A stretch of 64,000 nt of DNA from Sanderia malayensis (GCA_013076295.1 RQOL01000906.1:1116001-1180000); one strand, 5' to 3'; shown: positions 12,801 through 27,039, counted from the first letter of the stretch. Program-made: numbers and translations. Notes: a model not told the origin generated them from the letters alone.

Positions 12801-13430
12801 AAGCAATTGTCAAGATCGCCATCTCTTATGTTATCTTGCAATTGCTTAAATTTTTCTTGTGTTTCTTTGAATAATAAGGCTTTTGAGATGAAGACCTAAA
12901 CAAGTGGGTCAGAGTCTTATATTTTTTTACTGGGTCAAGTAGAGGCCCTACTAAAAATCGCCCAGTAATTACAATGTTAAATGCTGCGAACAAGCATTTA
13001 ACAGTTTTTGCCACAAAGTACCTATATTTAGAAGCCTGTGAATTTTCTACTCTGCTCTGTTAACTTAATTGACTAAATTTCTCAATTTCAGTGGCTTCGA
13101 TCGCTGCCTAACTTCCGCCAAAGCTTTAATGTTCTGTTTGGCGAATGCCCTCATTGCTCGAAGGTAATAACACGATAATGTTATAGATTTTCTGACAAGC
13201 TTGTTGAGCCGTGTTGCGATACATATATGCAACCCCTGTTTATGGGTCGCTCGCTCAACTCGAGATACAAAGTGTAGTCTCTTGACTTGTATATACACGA
13301 GCAGCGCTGAATTTGATGTGAGCACTTGAATTTGCTGTAAAAGTTATGAGCCAACATAAGTTTTCATATTACGTTGTAGCCAATGACAGTGAAGACAGGA
13401 CGAAAGAGACAGAGGGATAACATGCACTGA
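3875..13430 (+). CDS. FANCL: E3 ubiquitin-protein ligase FANCL (Fanconi anaemia complex)
   Basis: Complete model of 379 aa (human 375). Exons: 3875-3955, 4194-4252, 4385-4445, 4547-4603, 4729-4838, 4926-4973, 5527-5575, 5695-5763, 6024-6062, 6277-6391, 7263-7346, 7458-7503, 7900-7981, 12542-12658, 13092-13163 and 13380-13430. FANCL is the RING subunit of the Fanconi core complex and monoubiquitinates FANCD2-FANCI at DNA crosslinks. Visible features are the N-terminal ELF-like region, the double-RWD/URD domain (GWNK, 'FW..MDELDE..WILE', 'FRFLGADH') and the C-terminal RING: 'CSICYAYRL', 'CDDSRCGKSFHTSC' and 'FNVLFGECPHCSK' supply the zinc ligands. The start is the first ATG of an exon whose sequence joins in phase. 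Intron 10 contains a LINE relic; intron 13 (4.6 kb) contains two genes on the other strand. Confidence 0.96.
6768..6965 (+). mobile_element. Degenerate 3' end of a LINE-type retrotransposon ORF
   Basis: A 65-codon frame ends in a pattern typical of the C-terminus of non-LTR reverse transcriptase ORFs: a 'VRTT' segment, 'SLPSFLKDC', 'TIQEFKRKIKQW', then a Cys-rich end 'CTCRLCR'. The usual 'LWN-LP' motif has decayed to 'LLSSLP'. Short GATTTAGGATT-type direct repeats follow at about 6955-6980, as found at some LINE 3' ends. It is severely 5'-truncated and lies in FANCL intron 10 in sense orientation. No upstream RT domain is visible. Confidence 0.55.
7733..7771. repeat. Perfect 15-bp hairpin in FANCL intron 12
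   Basis: CATCTTACCTGCAAC at 7733-7747 and its exact reverse complement at 7757-7771 enclose a 9-nt loop. The right arm reads TTGCAG immediately followed by GTAAG, a juxtaposed acceptor and donor. A third partial copy (TTTTACCTGCAAC) lies at about 7784-7797. Confidence 0.85.
8480..9787 (-). CDS. Unrecognised Ser/Lys-rich protein, intronless, nested in FANCL intron 13 (paralogue A)
   Basis: One uninterrupted 435-codon frame from ATG at 9787, antisense to FANCL within its 4.6-kb intron 13. I do not recognise the family. The protein is hydrophilic, rich in Ser, Lys, Arg and Gln, with no signal peptide or membrane segment, and probably largely disordered and nuclear or cytoplasmic (inferred from basic composition). 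Short ordered-looking patches are 'NWVGFRATERCLPAR' near residue 33, 'QQITIQLPTP', 'LTVVFPDDIDKL' and a proline-directed tail 'WTPEQSPLASPTP' resembling kinase sites. The same patches recur in the same order in the neighbour at 11008-11922, which argues for real coding and tandem duplication. A further upstream exon is possible. Length alone makes a chance frame unlikely in AT-rich DNA. Confidence 0.65.
   Translation of the reverse strand: MLTGMAVRKKIKPSQEDFYEPFAFSTSSLDNWVGFRATERCLPARQTSIHGNSFRGNNERFFAIEEKKRGESKKSKSSPSLFFSGNKSSDNKRDKCNNLDYTYHGLKQRGSRSHSSVNTQSEQSSLYSYCGSSSKQSGSVTGSSKSPHSKYIGMKYERWRMDRKEQLTLENASSTGLMLAGKSMTLQARKTKAPLKQSILNRERSRMSQMKMPLKDRSTQSSCQRSKAKKENITKEDPLMNELRKEEDVPSAIEERLIKEQKKVDSGNENIHTLEKICVRRNQQITIQLPTPTEDDVMGFPVINPDSQDPIEDQKKKSTKVHSESTSNHHDDSTYQTDTQTEKRTYIINPHSPYRIGSAKKEMLTVVFPDDIDKLTAPAPTHSNPYSPGWISPVSFSGLDLSLAYWTPEQSPLASPTPHVGHAREAKGRFFQYNN
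11008..11922 (-). CDS. Unrecognised Ser/Lys-rich protein, intronless, nested in FANCL intron 13 (paralogue B)
   Basis: An open frame of 304 codons from the ATG at 11922; the frame stays open upstream to 11961 without another ATG. The family is unknown. It shares collinear motifs with the gene at 8480-9787: 'W-x7-R-x2-AR' near the N-terminus, 'QQITLQI', 'RRDSEITITLP', 'SP.R.G..LT.V.FP.EL.KL' and a tail with 'SRTPQNTP'. Overall identity is low, so the pair is old or evolving fast. There is no signal peptide, membrane segment or known domain. The frame could begin in an upstream exon: a CTCACAG acceptor-like site lies just inside its open 5' part, as does a GCTGACAG in paralogue A. Expression from within FANCL on the opposite strand is inferred. 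Confidence 0.6.
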   Translation of the reverse strand: MEIGMNRTIIDDILPSSGKKKSILFYSNNLNKSGASPVAWLSKKPQRASARCLHYNNLWDIADANNQRAKKSKYQQCDINEAVGNDQGKKDLLVVGQQITLQIKERKNCLSTTSKDSATDGLKENSKKTARPKQGNGCSSTENDVRTQAEKQPVAVGGAEERNKATATSGEVVKIQHKQEYITNVKKKNGLSLAERRDSEITITLPQGNSSERFAVESPMQFNRTSYLVCTNSPSVRSGQRLTSVLFPNELWKLKRRASSGRRQSSISSVSSAATFINFDMLSRTPQNTPFGRKEDVFTFDNSK

Positions 13431-13744
13431 AAGTCGCCAAAAAACCTGGTAAGACACGTTTACATCTTTTCTGTTATCATATTAATCTGCGCAACCGCTG
13501 GCCACCGCTGCCTTTCAATCTTTTTTAAATCGCGCTTTTCTATTGACGTGTGCTTCGTAAGTGATATCTTTACTCACCAATGCCATCACGTTATCTTACG
13601 TGACGTATCTCTATTAAGGGTAATTAGGAGGCCTTTTCCGTTGAAAAACAACAAGTGTGCATATTTTGCTCATATAATGATAATTACTTAACCCAACGTC
13701 GATATTAAATATTCTGATTTACAATCTGTAAGAAATTCATGTTA

Positions 13745-13903
13745 CAGTAAAATCCCGATAACTCGACCCCCGATAACTCGAACCAATTTGTATTCGCCTT
13801 GAAAGCTTTGCTAGTACTTTCTAACACTCGATGACTCGAACATTCGTTAACTCAAACCATTTTCATCGGTCCCTTGAAGGTTCGAGTTATCGGGATTTTA
13901 CTA
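13745..13903. mobile_element. CAGT-ended MITE-like element (159 bp, TA-flanked)
   Basis: The left end is CAGTAAAATCCCGATAACTC. The right end is its near-perfect inverted repeat GAGTTATCGGGATTTTACTA. TA duplications lie at 13743-13744 and 13904-13905. The interior has further CGATAACTCGAA-type direct repeats and no reading frame. CAGT ends plus a TA target are typical of pogo/Tigger-type Tc1-mariner derivatives. It lies between the convergent FANCL and BRF1 3' ends. Confidence 0.8.
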
Positions 13904-13961
13904 TAGTTACTTTGGAAATAAGACTACAGGATAAATATCTCCATTAAAAACACGGGTTCTT

Positions 13962-16900
13962 TCAATATTCACCATCTTGGTATGTATCGTAACTATTTTC
14001 ATAATCTGAAAAATAGACAGAATGCAATTGAGAGAAACCAATAAATTGTTCACCCAATCTTAAACCGAGTGAATCGAACACAAAATACGTCACAGCCTCT
14101 CTCTGATGTTACTTACCATCCTCGAAATCATTTCGCCCAAACAATTCCGTAACACTGATGTGCTCAGTTGCTGCTGCCTCGTTCTCATCAACAGCTTCGT
14201 CTTCATAGTCGTCGTCATAGTTTGTTGATTCATTCTCGACAATAACAGGTCCCGTTTCCACGATGAACGATGTATTCTCACAGTCGTTACGATGGCCGAT
14301 CCTCTCCTCATCTGCAGATGACCTTGTGCAGATGTTTTTCTCCTCTTCGGGGCTCTCTTTTTCGAATTTGACAGTCTCGATTTTCACAAACGATTGAGTT
14401 TCTTTTGCCAACTGTTGTGACGTTACTTCAGCCTAGATGAAAATTAAAACGTTACGACTCTTACGGCTTAATTTCGCCATCCTTCGTTTGATACTCCGTT
14501 ACCGTCGAGACAAGTGCAAAAGAAATAGAAATAAATACTCGCAAAAATAACCTTGATTTTCTTTTTTAAGAGACTCGCATCCGTAAAACTCGGCGGCCTG
14601 AAACACAAAGCGGGGGAGATGAATGCATTAGAAAAGGAAAAACGTAACATAACAATAAATTGTGTAAAAATTCGATTTCCCAACAAACCTTTTTAAACCT
14701 GCCCGAAATTTCAGTTTTTTCTCCACTGGGCCCGACTCGTAAACAATTGGCATTTGTTGCATAAGACTTTCCTTGCTATCTTGGTTCTCTTTTTTCGGTT
14801 GCACCTTGTCAAAGGTGATGCCAAGGTCCAAATCAGCAGTCAAGTCACGCAGAACATCGTAGTTAATCTTCGTGGAAAGTTTTCGTTCAGCCAACATGGC
14901 TTTTATCGCTTCGTCTGCGGTGTCTGCATTCACGCCGCCTGTCTTCTTCCGTCGCGGTTTTTTCTTCTTCTACAAGGAAAGCAGAAGAAACTCCTACATG
15001 TTTTATACATGTACAGTACTACAACACCAACAATGCCAAAATTAGATGCAATTACAGATGAAGATCCATTGCACGTTCGTCTAGTGTTGAACAAACATTG
15101 TCGCGTACCTTTTTATTAGCATTTTTCTCCTGTTCCAAAGCTTCTCTTTCTTCTTTCTCTGAAATAAATCTCAGGATATCAAGCTCATTATCACCCACTT
15201 CTTGGGAAAATTCGTTACAGTCTCGTCTTCAGGCATCCCAGCCTCGTTTGCAGCTTCTATATACATCGTCATTACAGATGACCTACCTTTGAGCTTCTCC
15301 ATAAACTCTCCATTCTCTTCCATCCAGACTTTCGTTTTTATATCAACTTCCTCAGCACAGAGTAAACACTGAAAGAGGACAGGCGAAGAAATGAGCATTG
15401 CCCTATCAAACGAAATAGAATATATCCAAGTCATTGTGACCAATACTTACGTCATCTAGTTCGTCATCATCCAAACCTTCTAAATCAAGATCACAGTCTT
15501 GCAGCTCCTCTGTAAACGTATCAGTATATATAGTTATATGAAAGGACGCCATTTACTATTTACTGGCGTCAGGTTGTTCAATATATTCCAAGCATGTCCG
15601 TACCCCACAGGCCTTAGATCTACTTGAAATGTCTGAATGAAAACAGTGAGAAGAAAAAAATGTTTGATTTTACCTTCTGTTTTTGGTTTGACATCATCTT
15701 CATCATCATCATTATTGTCACTGTCAGCATTTGTATTTTCGGTTTCGTATGATTCTTGAGTTTTATTAAATAGAGATATAGTTTCTTGAAATTCTTTCTC
15801 CTTTCGTTCTTTCTCAATTTCTTCTTTCGTGCGTTTGTGATCAGCCTTTTTTAGCTGATTATCCTTTTCAGTTGGCTTCTGTGTTTCTTCTAAATCCTTT
15901 TCACTCGTATCCGGCAATTCTAAATCGTCTGATTTGATCGAAATGCCACTTGATGATTCAGGAGTGTTTGAAGAGCCAGGTTCTTCATTAGCCATCTTCT
16001 TAGCTTCCTCACTCTTCTTTCGCATGCTTTCTCTTATCATCTTCCTTCGCTCTGCTGGATCAGGAAGAATCGTCTCTCTATTTACCATGTCTTGTTCGAT
16101 AACCTTCCGATTACTCAAAACAACTTCCACCCGCTCTTGAGTCAAGGCCAGTTGTGCTAAAAGTTCTGAAGAATTGAGTTTCATCTTCTCTTCGTAAATC
16201 TGAGCCTGCTTTGCACGTTGCCTCGCTTTCGTGAATGACGGTGGGTCGGCCTCTTCTTCAAGATCAATTTTATTGAATTCGTCAACGGTAAGTTTGCTGG
16301 ATGCCGTCTTCCCAAAATCAGTTAACCGTTGAAGAATCGTAGAGCGACTAAGACGAACTATCTTTACCACGTCCTTCACTGTTCGATTAAAGCCGTGAAG
16401 CCGAGCTGCTACTATCAACGCTACGAGAAAAAATATGCCCGATACATTTCTCTGTCGAATCTTCAACGACAGAGGACCTGGGAATCTAATATCTGTCCGG
16501 AAGGGGTGGGAATGGTCCCAAAATGATCAAAAAGCCCTAATTCGTAGGTTTCGATTATTTGTTAGTCTTATTCCAACGGTAACAGGACGTTTCGCCCTCA
16601 AACCAGTTCGCCCCTATTCAAGTTGGTTGATTTGCACCCTGGAGATAACCGATTTGCCCTCTACTGATTTTGCTGTGTTTGATTTTGCTGTGCTGTGATT
16701 TTACTTGACTTTTCGAGGCCATGTGTCCATGCCTAACAGAGTGTAATGCACTTGAGTGCATTGTATGTACTCAAGTGCATTTCATTACGTTGCACCTGTA
16801 TCTTTTTTCGCTGCTGAAGTCACATGAGTGCATTACACTATTTCAGTGTTTGTCTCCTAACATTCAAACCATAAGAAGACAATTAAATATTGTTTAACCT

Positions 16901-18416
16901 GCCCCACAGAGGCCTGATGGCCGTCTGCCTGTGCTCATCCAATCACGTTTCATGCGTGCCACTAATCTCAGAGCTGTTGTTGCAACTTCATTTTCTTTTT
17001 CTTCAAAGTTGAGTTGGTGAGCAAATCGATGAATGTAGAGGCTTGGGTCTGTAATACAATACCATATCATTATAATTCAACCAATTATACCACAATATAT
17101 AATGAATTGATATGAGGGAATTATACTAAGTTCGACTAAAGTTAGTGGAAAGATTCCGGTGTAGCTCCTACCTGTACTTGGAATATCAATACAGAGTTCT
17201 CGTGACAAGGCAAGAAATGTTCTTCCAAGAGTAAATACATCAGTCTGCAAGAAAATTATTCAAGAAATTTAAAACTCTGCAGGTATAACTCAAAACCCAG
17301 GAGGAATAACATTTGAAAATACAACAACTTAGTGGTTTATAAATTTACCTGTGTTACATCACTGATATCAATTAGTAGATCTATTTTCTTGTCAAGGAAT
17401 GATAACCAAATGAAACAAAGTAAAACAGCTTACAGTAATTCAGTGGGGTAACTGATGCAGGTTGGGGTTAAAGCAACTTCTAACGGCTCCAACAAGCAAT
17501 CATTTGCTTCCTTGTTAATTTATAATAAAGCAGCCTGCCAACTGAAAAAACCCAAGGGTCCAGTGCACTAATCATATCTGCAATGGGTTGACTAAAGAAC
17601 CTTGAGTCCATTGAAAAAAATACGAGATGTTTTCTCTGTTCTGCAAACTAAATAGAGACATGCTCCAACAACATGAATGGTTCTTCTTCCTTGCGTCAGT
17701 CGCCTGTTTACAGCTAACTTATAAAACATGAAGGCAGAGTCCAAACAATGTCTGCTGAGTTTCAACTGGCTTCCCAAGCTGTTAATCATTTGCTTTCCTG
17801 TCAAAAAAACAAATAGATATATATATATGTATTAAAGGCAACCCAAATAAGTTGCTAATAAAAGGGACATGCATGCAATCAGGCGAGGGCATAAAAATGA
17901 CAATTTATCGAAGTTGTAATTGCTGAATACTAGATTCTGAAAGTTAAATATAGAATGTGAAACTTGCCAATTTAGTGGCATTTCAGCTTTCATAAGGGCC
18001 ACAACCCCAATTCCAGGTCCCACATTCAATGGATGGATAATGGTTCAGTTCAAAAGAATTGAGATTGATTTACCATTGTTGAAAATGTGCTGCCTGGAAT
18101 CTTTACCAAGGCTTTGCTTGAAGTTTTGTCCAAGCTGTAATGAATTATTTCCACCTAACAATAAATGAAAATATATGATTTACAGGAACTGGGGCTTGTG
18201 GGCTTCAATTGCTATCGATTGGCAGTAATACATACCCTCAGCAGACACAAATTGTCCAATAACATTAGCACCACCTGCACTGTTCTCTTCAAACTCAACT
18301 TCAGCAACGATAAGATGGTCATCTACAACTGAGCCACAATTTGTACACACAGCTCCACCTCTTGTTGGGTCTGTATCAATATCAGAGCAGCCACAACCCT
18401 TACAGACAGATGGCAT
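13962..18416 (-). CDS. BRF1: Transcription factor IIIB 90-kDa subunit BRF1
   Basis: Complete 14-exon model of 771 aa (human 677). Exons, high to low: 18416-18236, 18154-18074, 17797-17624, 17380-17349, 17244-17172, 17048-16899, 16420-15674, 15509-15451, 15368-15287, 15158-15109, 14969-14689, 14597-14552, 14432-14117 and 14005-13962. BRF1 bridges TFIIIC, TBP and RNA polymerase III at tRNA and 5S promoters. Seen: an N-terminal zinc ribbon (CKGCG...CTNCGS, residues 5-30); two TFIIB-type cyclin folds with 'HCLDSAF', '[10 protein letters not shown]', '[11 protein letters not shown]' and '[22 protein letters not shown]'; the '[15 protein letters not shown]' block; then the C-terminal TBP-binding block ('[19 protein letters not shown]') and an acidic tail ending 'DGEY'. 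A long acidic linker (exon 7) accounts for the extra length. Intron 6 holds a short inverted-repeat cassette with a SIRT2 fragment. Confidence 0.95.
16740..16839. repeat. Small inverted-repeat cassette containing a SIRT2 exon/donor fragment
   Basis: AGTGTAATGCACT at 16740-16752 is inverted perfectly at 16827-16839. Between them, 16794-16822 is identical over 29 bp to 20014-20042, which is the end of SIRT2 exon 12 plus its splice donor. It lies in intron 6 of BRF1. The shared strand orientation and short exact match suggest a copied filler fragment, not shared ancestry of the genes. Confidence 0.75.
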
Positions 18417-19636
18417 TGTTTATCACGGTACAGGCCTAAAACAGATGCAGTATTTATGAATTTTATGCAAAATACTAACCAGTTAAGTCGTGTTCAATCA
18501 GTGAACCGCTTATTTTGGATAACAACCCTAACAACCCCATTGGAATGTTGGCAGATTTTACGACGACTATTGACGTGTCATTGTATTACGAATCTATACG
18601 AGAGGAGCCCAACTGTTTTCTCAACTAAATGACTGAACTTATACTAATATTACCTTTATATATAACAAAATAAGAACAAAAGGTAAAGCTGATGACAGAT
18701 AGAAGAACTGTGAGGATTTTCGTATATCTCGTCTTGTTTCCCTTGACTTGACACGTGTATTTCAAATGCTAAAATAATTGCATTGATCAGCCTAAAGAAT
18801 AAGTGAGCTAGAAACTGACTTTATATTTAATAATAATCAACATAATATACAATAAAGACATCAGTCACCAATATGTCCACACGCTGACCGTCTTCTGACA
18901 AAAGACAAAATAATAATTTGCACTGTTCACCCACATAGGCCACTAGGACTAGAATAAAAACTTAGCAATTAAGACGAATATTCATCTGGTGTTGTCCTTT
19001 CCTGGGCTCAGCTTCACATTGTGTTTCACACTGGGCTCAAAATGTGCTACATTCGCTGCACGTCTCTTAGCATCAAGCTTTTAAACATACCGAAATTCGA
19101 CCCACAAGCAGTTTTAAAACTTACTAATTATGGTCTTCTAATCACTTTGAGAAAAGTTTCTGAGACTTTTGCTGGGAAGTGTGTTGCATTTTGCGGAACC
19201 CATCTTGAAATTGGAGTTTGAGTTTTTAGGATTATCCAAACTTTCAAATAGACCAAAATTTTACTCACAAAGCTGACCCCTACTAATTAGGGTCTTCTGA
19301 TCATTTTGAGACAATTTCCAGACCTCAAAGGACAGATGGTTCGGGTGTCTGCAACATGTTTATTAAATTTTGTATAATTCATGCGTTGGCTATTCACATA
19401 AAAGTCATAATACAATGAAGAATGAACCGCCCAACCCCAACCCAACCCAAGAAAAACAAGCAAAATAAAGAAACTTTATTGTGACTGAAAATATTTTGAT
19501 GATATTCCTTACTATGACCTTAAGTTGTAAAATGAAAATCATAAATTACTAGAATATAACATTAAAATGGATTATCGGTTAGAACGAACGACCTTGAAAT
19601 ATCTTAAAAGAAGCGGATGATAGGTTCGATTCGAAG
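18417..19636. other. Intergenic region, BRF1 promoter side and SIRT2 3' side
   Basis: About 1.2 kb with no convincing gene. It must contain the BRF1 promoter. Two imperfect direct copies of an 85-90 bp segment (about 19081-19170 and 19240-19323) share ACTAATTA(T/G)GGTCTTCT and following sequence. Nothing else is recognisable. Confidence 0.45.
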
Positions 19637-22899
<3,263 letters not shown>

Positions 22900-23209
22900 T
22901 TCTTATCGTCAAGAGTCTACCAACTAAATGATCTCTGTTGCTCTTTTTTCACTTTTATGTATGAAAATATTGACGTCAATGTTTCAAACTTTATGACCAT
23001 GTCAACAAACTCTTGATACATTGCACACTGGAACAAGATCACATTACGGAAATTGTGAAGCGTTGTTGTTGCTGTTTGTTGTGATTTCCGAGCCTTCTTT
23101 TCGATTTGCACGAAAATAATCCGCACGTAAAGCGCCAATTTTTTGTCACACACAAACCAACATGAGACATATGACATCATGGCTCAAGCAATAAACTAGG
23201 CAAGACAAG
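22900..23209. promoter_or_regulatory. Shared head-to-head region SIRT2 / RTEL1
   Basis: Only 310 bp separate the SIRT2 ATG (minus) from the RTEL1 ATG (plus), so both promoters must lie here. I see no TATA box. Bidirectional promoter use is inferred from spacing alone. Confidence 0.6.
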
Positions 23210-26200
23210 ATGGTGCAGGTGGAAATAAGGGGAATTGAGGTGGATTTTCCATTTAAGCCCTACAAATGTCAAATTGATTATATGGAAAAGGTAATAACAT
23301 GCTTACAAGACGAAAAGAATGGCGTGCTGGAAAGTCCAACAGGTAATAGGCCGCTACTTGATTTTTTTGTTTGTGTACGAGGCTGTGAGGGGGGATCAAC
23401 TTGGGTTTGAGTGTGGGTGAATACGATTGAGTCTATGGTAATGAAATTAATAACTTTTTCAGGTACTGGGAAAACCTTGTGTCTGCTGTGTGCTGCACTG
23501 GCTTGGAGACAGACCTTTGTGGCACATGCACAGCTAACTCAAGGTGTCATGCACAGAGGGAATGAAGTGTTTCACAAAGATCTGCAAGAAACACTTGCCC
23601 TGGCATCAGGTAATGCGACAAAAGGAGCCAAACAGCTTGTTCCAAAGATAATATATGCTTCTAGAACACATTCTCAACTGTCCCAGGCTATCAATGAGTT
23701 GAAAAACACAATTTACAACCCAAAAGTATGTGTGCTTGGCTCCAGAGACCAAATGTGCATCAATCCGGAAGTATTGAAGCTGGATGGCAGCACTGCCAAG
23801 ATCTATGCTTGCAAGGGGAAAATATCAACAAAATCTTGTATGTTTTTCAATAATCTGGACTCACAGAAGGAGAACACAGAGTTTTCTGAACATGTTCTCG
23901 ACATAGAAGATCTGGCTAAACTTGGTGATAAAAACAAAGTGTGTCCATATTATATGAGTCGTGAGCTGCGAACAAATGCAGATTTAATCTTCATGCCATA
24001 CAATTATGTGCTCGATTTCAAATCCAGGCATGCCAACTCTATTGATTTGAACGGGACAATAATTCTTCTAGATGAGGCACATAATGTTGAGCAAATCTGT
24101 GAGGACACTGCTTCATTTGATCTGACATCATTTGATCTTGCTTCTTGCATGGAAGACTGTGACGAATGCATTCGTATTCTGCAAGAGAACTCCGAAGTGA
24201 TCGAAGAAGGAGATGACACACCAGCCACATCTGTTGATATTGTACCGGAAGACGTTCTTCGTTTGAAGATGATCTTCAGCAACATAGAGGCAATGATTGA
24301 AAAGACAGAGCTGAATGGTGACGGAAAGTTCCAAGAAGAAGGCTCTTATCTTTACAAGGCACTTGACAAGCAAAATGTGAATGCTTCCACTGTACTGCAG
24401 ATACAAGAGGCGATTGACAAATGCAATACACTGCTGGCTAACAATACGAGTAAGGTTCACAAATCGAAGCACTTCGCCATGCAGAAGATGACTGATGTTC
24501 TGAAGATATTATTCTGCCGTACCGGTGAGCCGTCGAATTTGAATCTGGAGAATTCGCGTTTCTATAAAGTTTTCATTCACGCCGAGGAGATGACGAGCTA
24601 CCAGAAGAACAAGCTTGACATCTGGTCTACAAACAAGCGGAGCTCGTCCGGACGGACTTTGAGCTACTGGTGTTTCAATCCCGGTCTGAGTATGAAGGAC
24701 CTAATGAGCAACGGGATACGGACGCTTATTTTGACAAGCGGTACGCTTTCACCTCTTGATTCATTCACGTCCGAATTGGGTATAGCATTTCCAGTGCAGT
24801 TACAGAATTCTCATGTTATCACAAACAAGCAAATTTGGGCCGGAATTGTCACGAAAGGACCTGATGGAGTTGAGTTGAATTCGTCGTTTCACTCGCGATT
24901 CACAGACAAATACCTGAGCAGTCTGGGTAATTTGTTAGTTAATCTTGCTAGAACTACCCCGCATGGTGCCCTGGTCTTCTTCTCGTCCTATCCAGTCATG
25001 GATAAATCCATCGAGTTCTGGACGCAGAACGGCACACTCCAGAGAATCGAAAAGAACAAGGCATATTTCACGGAGCCGAGAAACAAGAAGATGTTGAATG
25101 GCATAATGGAGCAGTTCTACGACAAAGTCAACGATCCTGCCCTAAAGGGAGCGATATTCTTTGCCGTATGTCGTGGTAAAGTAAGTGAAGGTCTCGATTT
25201 TGCGAATGAAAATGGCAGAGTTGTAATCGTTACAGGGCTGCCTTTTCCGCCGAGAAAAGACCCAAGGGTGGAATTGAAAATGCAATATCTCGACAACCCA
25301 AAGAGCCGGTCGATGCTACGAGGTAAGCAGTGGTATCGACAGCAAGCATCAAGGGCGGTGAATCAGGCTGTGGGGAGAGTTATCAGGCATAATCAGGATT
25401 ATGGTGCAATCTGGCTGTGCGATGTTCGATTCTCGTATCCTGAAGCAAAGGAACAATTACCTGTTTGGATAAAACCACACGTCAAAACCTACCCAGAGTT
25501 TGGACTTGCTCAAAGGAGTGTCATACAGTTTTTCAGAGTGGCAGAGAACTTTGTCACTCCTATCTGCCCGAAAAGCCAGACTACTGCTCTGTGTTCGCAA
25601 GAGAATGGCTTGTCTAGTAATGCTTCAAGTGGAAGCTCAAGTGGAATGAGAATGAAGTCTTTTGGCAACGCTCATGCTAAATCGTATTCACGCCATGAAC
25701 CCAGCACAGAAGCGTGTTTCAATTCAAGTGCAAGCAACTCCCTGGCTGTTTTGAAAAGAGGCGAATGCAGGCCTGCGGGAAAAGAGAGCGTATTCTTATC
25801 ATTGAACGGTTTGACTGGCAAGAAGGAAGAAATTACAAAAGTTCCTAGCAGTTCGACGATGTCTGCAGAAATTTTTAATGATAAAGGTAGTACTGGATGT
25901 GCTGATGAAACATCTCGCAGCAAATCAAGAAAAATGAAGATGGTGATGAGAAAAGATGTGGGGAAGGAGAAATCAAATTCAACTTCATCAGCCATGGAAT
26001 ACGTAGTGAATGCAAAGAAAAGTTTACCTGCAGAGGATTTCAAGAAATTCCGGCATATTCTTGTACATTTTAAAAAAACAAATGATATTCAATATCTGGT
26101 AGATAATTTTACAAAGTTTTTTCAATCAAACATAAGTATGCTTGATCTATTCGAAGGAATGCGAATATTTGTCAAACATGAAGAGCATATTCGGATTTTT

Positions 26201-26707
26201 GACGATGCTTTCGTCAGATTGAAAACAAATGCTGGTCTAGAATGCATTGATAGTGACCGAAAAGGGTCTCATACTCATCAAAGTGACCAGAGAGCGGGTA
26301 ATAGAGACCAGAAAAGCTCCACTTTTGTCAAGATGGACCATTACAGCTCTTGTAAAGAAGCGGTTGCGACTGAACCAGAATTAAAGAGACAAAGAATGAA
26401 TCAAACAGCATCAAATCTTCTTAAAGAAAATCAAAGCACACAAAAGGAAACTAAATATGGAGATTTTTTCCCAGTTTTATCAGATGATGAAGATAGTGAT
26501 GAAAATAAAGTTGCAGCAACTGGGTTGATTAATCCAATTTGTATTGTGTGCAAGAAGAGTGCCCAAGCACCTCATAAAGCATCATGCAGTCATGTTGCTT
26601 GTTATCAATGCTGGTTGGGGCACTTGAAGAAGACAAGGACTTGTCCCAAATGTGAATTTGCATTGCGCCCCAAAAGTCTAAAGAAAATTTTCTTCAGTGG
26701 TACTTAA
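23210..26707 (+). CDS. RTEL1: Regulator of telomere elongation helicase 1 (RTEL1)
   Basis: Two exons, 23210-23342 and 23463-26707, giving 1125 aa. The single intron splits the glycine codon inside the Walker A box, '[14 protein letters not shown]'. XPD-family iron-sulphur DNA helicase that dismantles D-loops, T-loops and G-quadruplexes. Seen: four FeS cysteines (MCINPE about residue 143, ACKGK, KSCMFF and VCPYY); DEAH at about 248; 'MPYNYVLD'; '[10 protein letters not shown]'; and motif VI '[14 protein letters not shown]' at about 678. The C-terminus has a harmonin-N-like helical domain ('[13 protein letters not shown]', about 860-930) and a final RING-type zinc finger from about 1071 ('CIVCKK', '[10 protein letters not shown]', 'CPKC'). 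These match the long RTEL1 isoform and exclude FANCJ and DDX11. 'QRSVIQFF' resembles a PIP box. The absence of introns over 3.2 kb contrasts with every neighbour. Confidence 0.95.
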
Positions 26708-27039
26708 AATTTTTAGAAAAACAAAAAATACACCCAATGATTTAGACATCATGTTAATAAACTTAAAAAACGAAAAACAACATAGAAATAACTGTGTGGT
26801 ATTGAATGTAATATTTTTTTATAAGACAGTTAATTTATACAAATAAAATTTATGTGGAAATAAAACAGTTTCCTTCCACAAGAATTGCTCTAAATACTGT
26901 GTCACCTTCTTTACGTAAGGTATAAAAAATGTTCATCTAACTTTGAGGCAAATTTACACAAAGCAGATGGTTTTTTGGATTGTTTCTTGCGTCTTTAACT
27001 TGCCTAGATGTTTATTTGTTTGTTTTCTCAACTATTTGC
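26708..27039. other. Convergent 3' intergenic region RTEL1 / NAA40
   Basis: About 330 bp of AT-rich 3'UTR-like sequence. AATAAA at 26842-26847 can serve RTEL1; TTTATT at 27011-27016 can serve NAA40 on the minus strand. Nothing else was seen. Confidence 0.5.

Noticed and set aside
23343..23462. Continuous reading through the first RTEL1 intron
   Set aside because: The stretch holds an in-frame stop and interrupts the Walker A box. Removing it as a GT-AG intron restores 'SPTGTGKT'.
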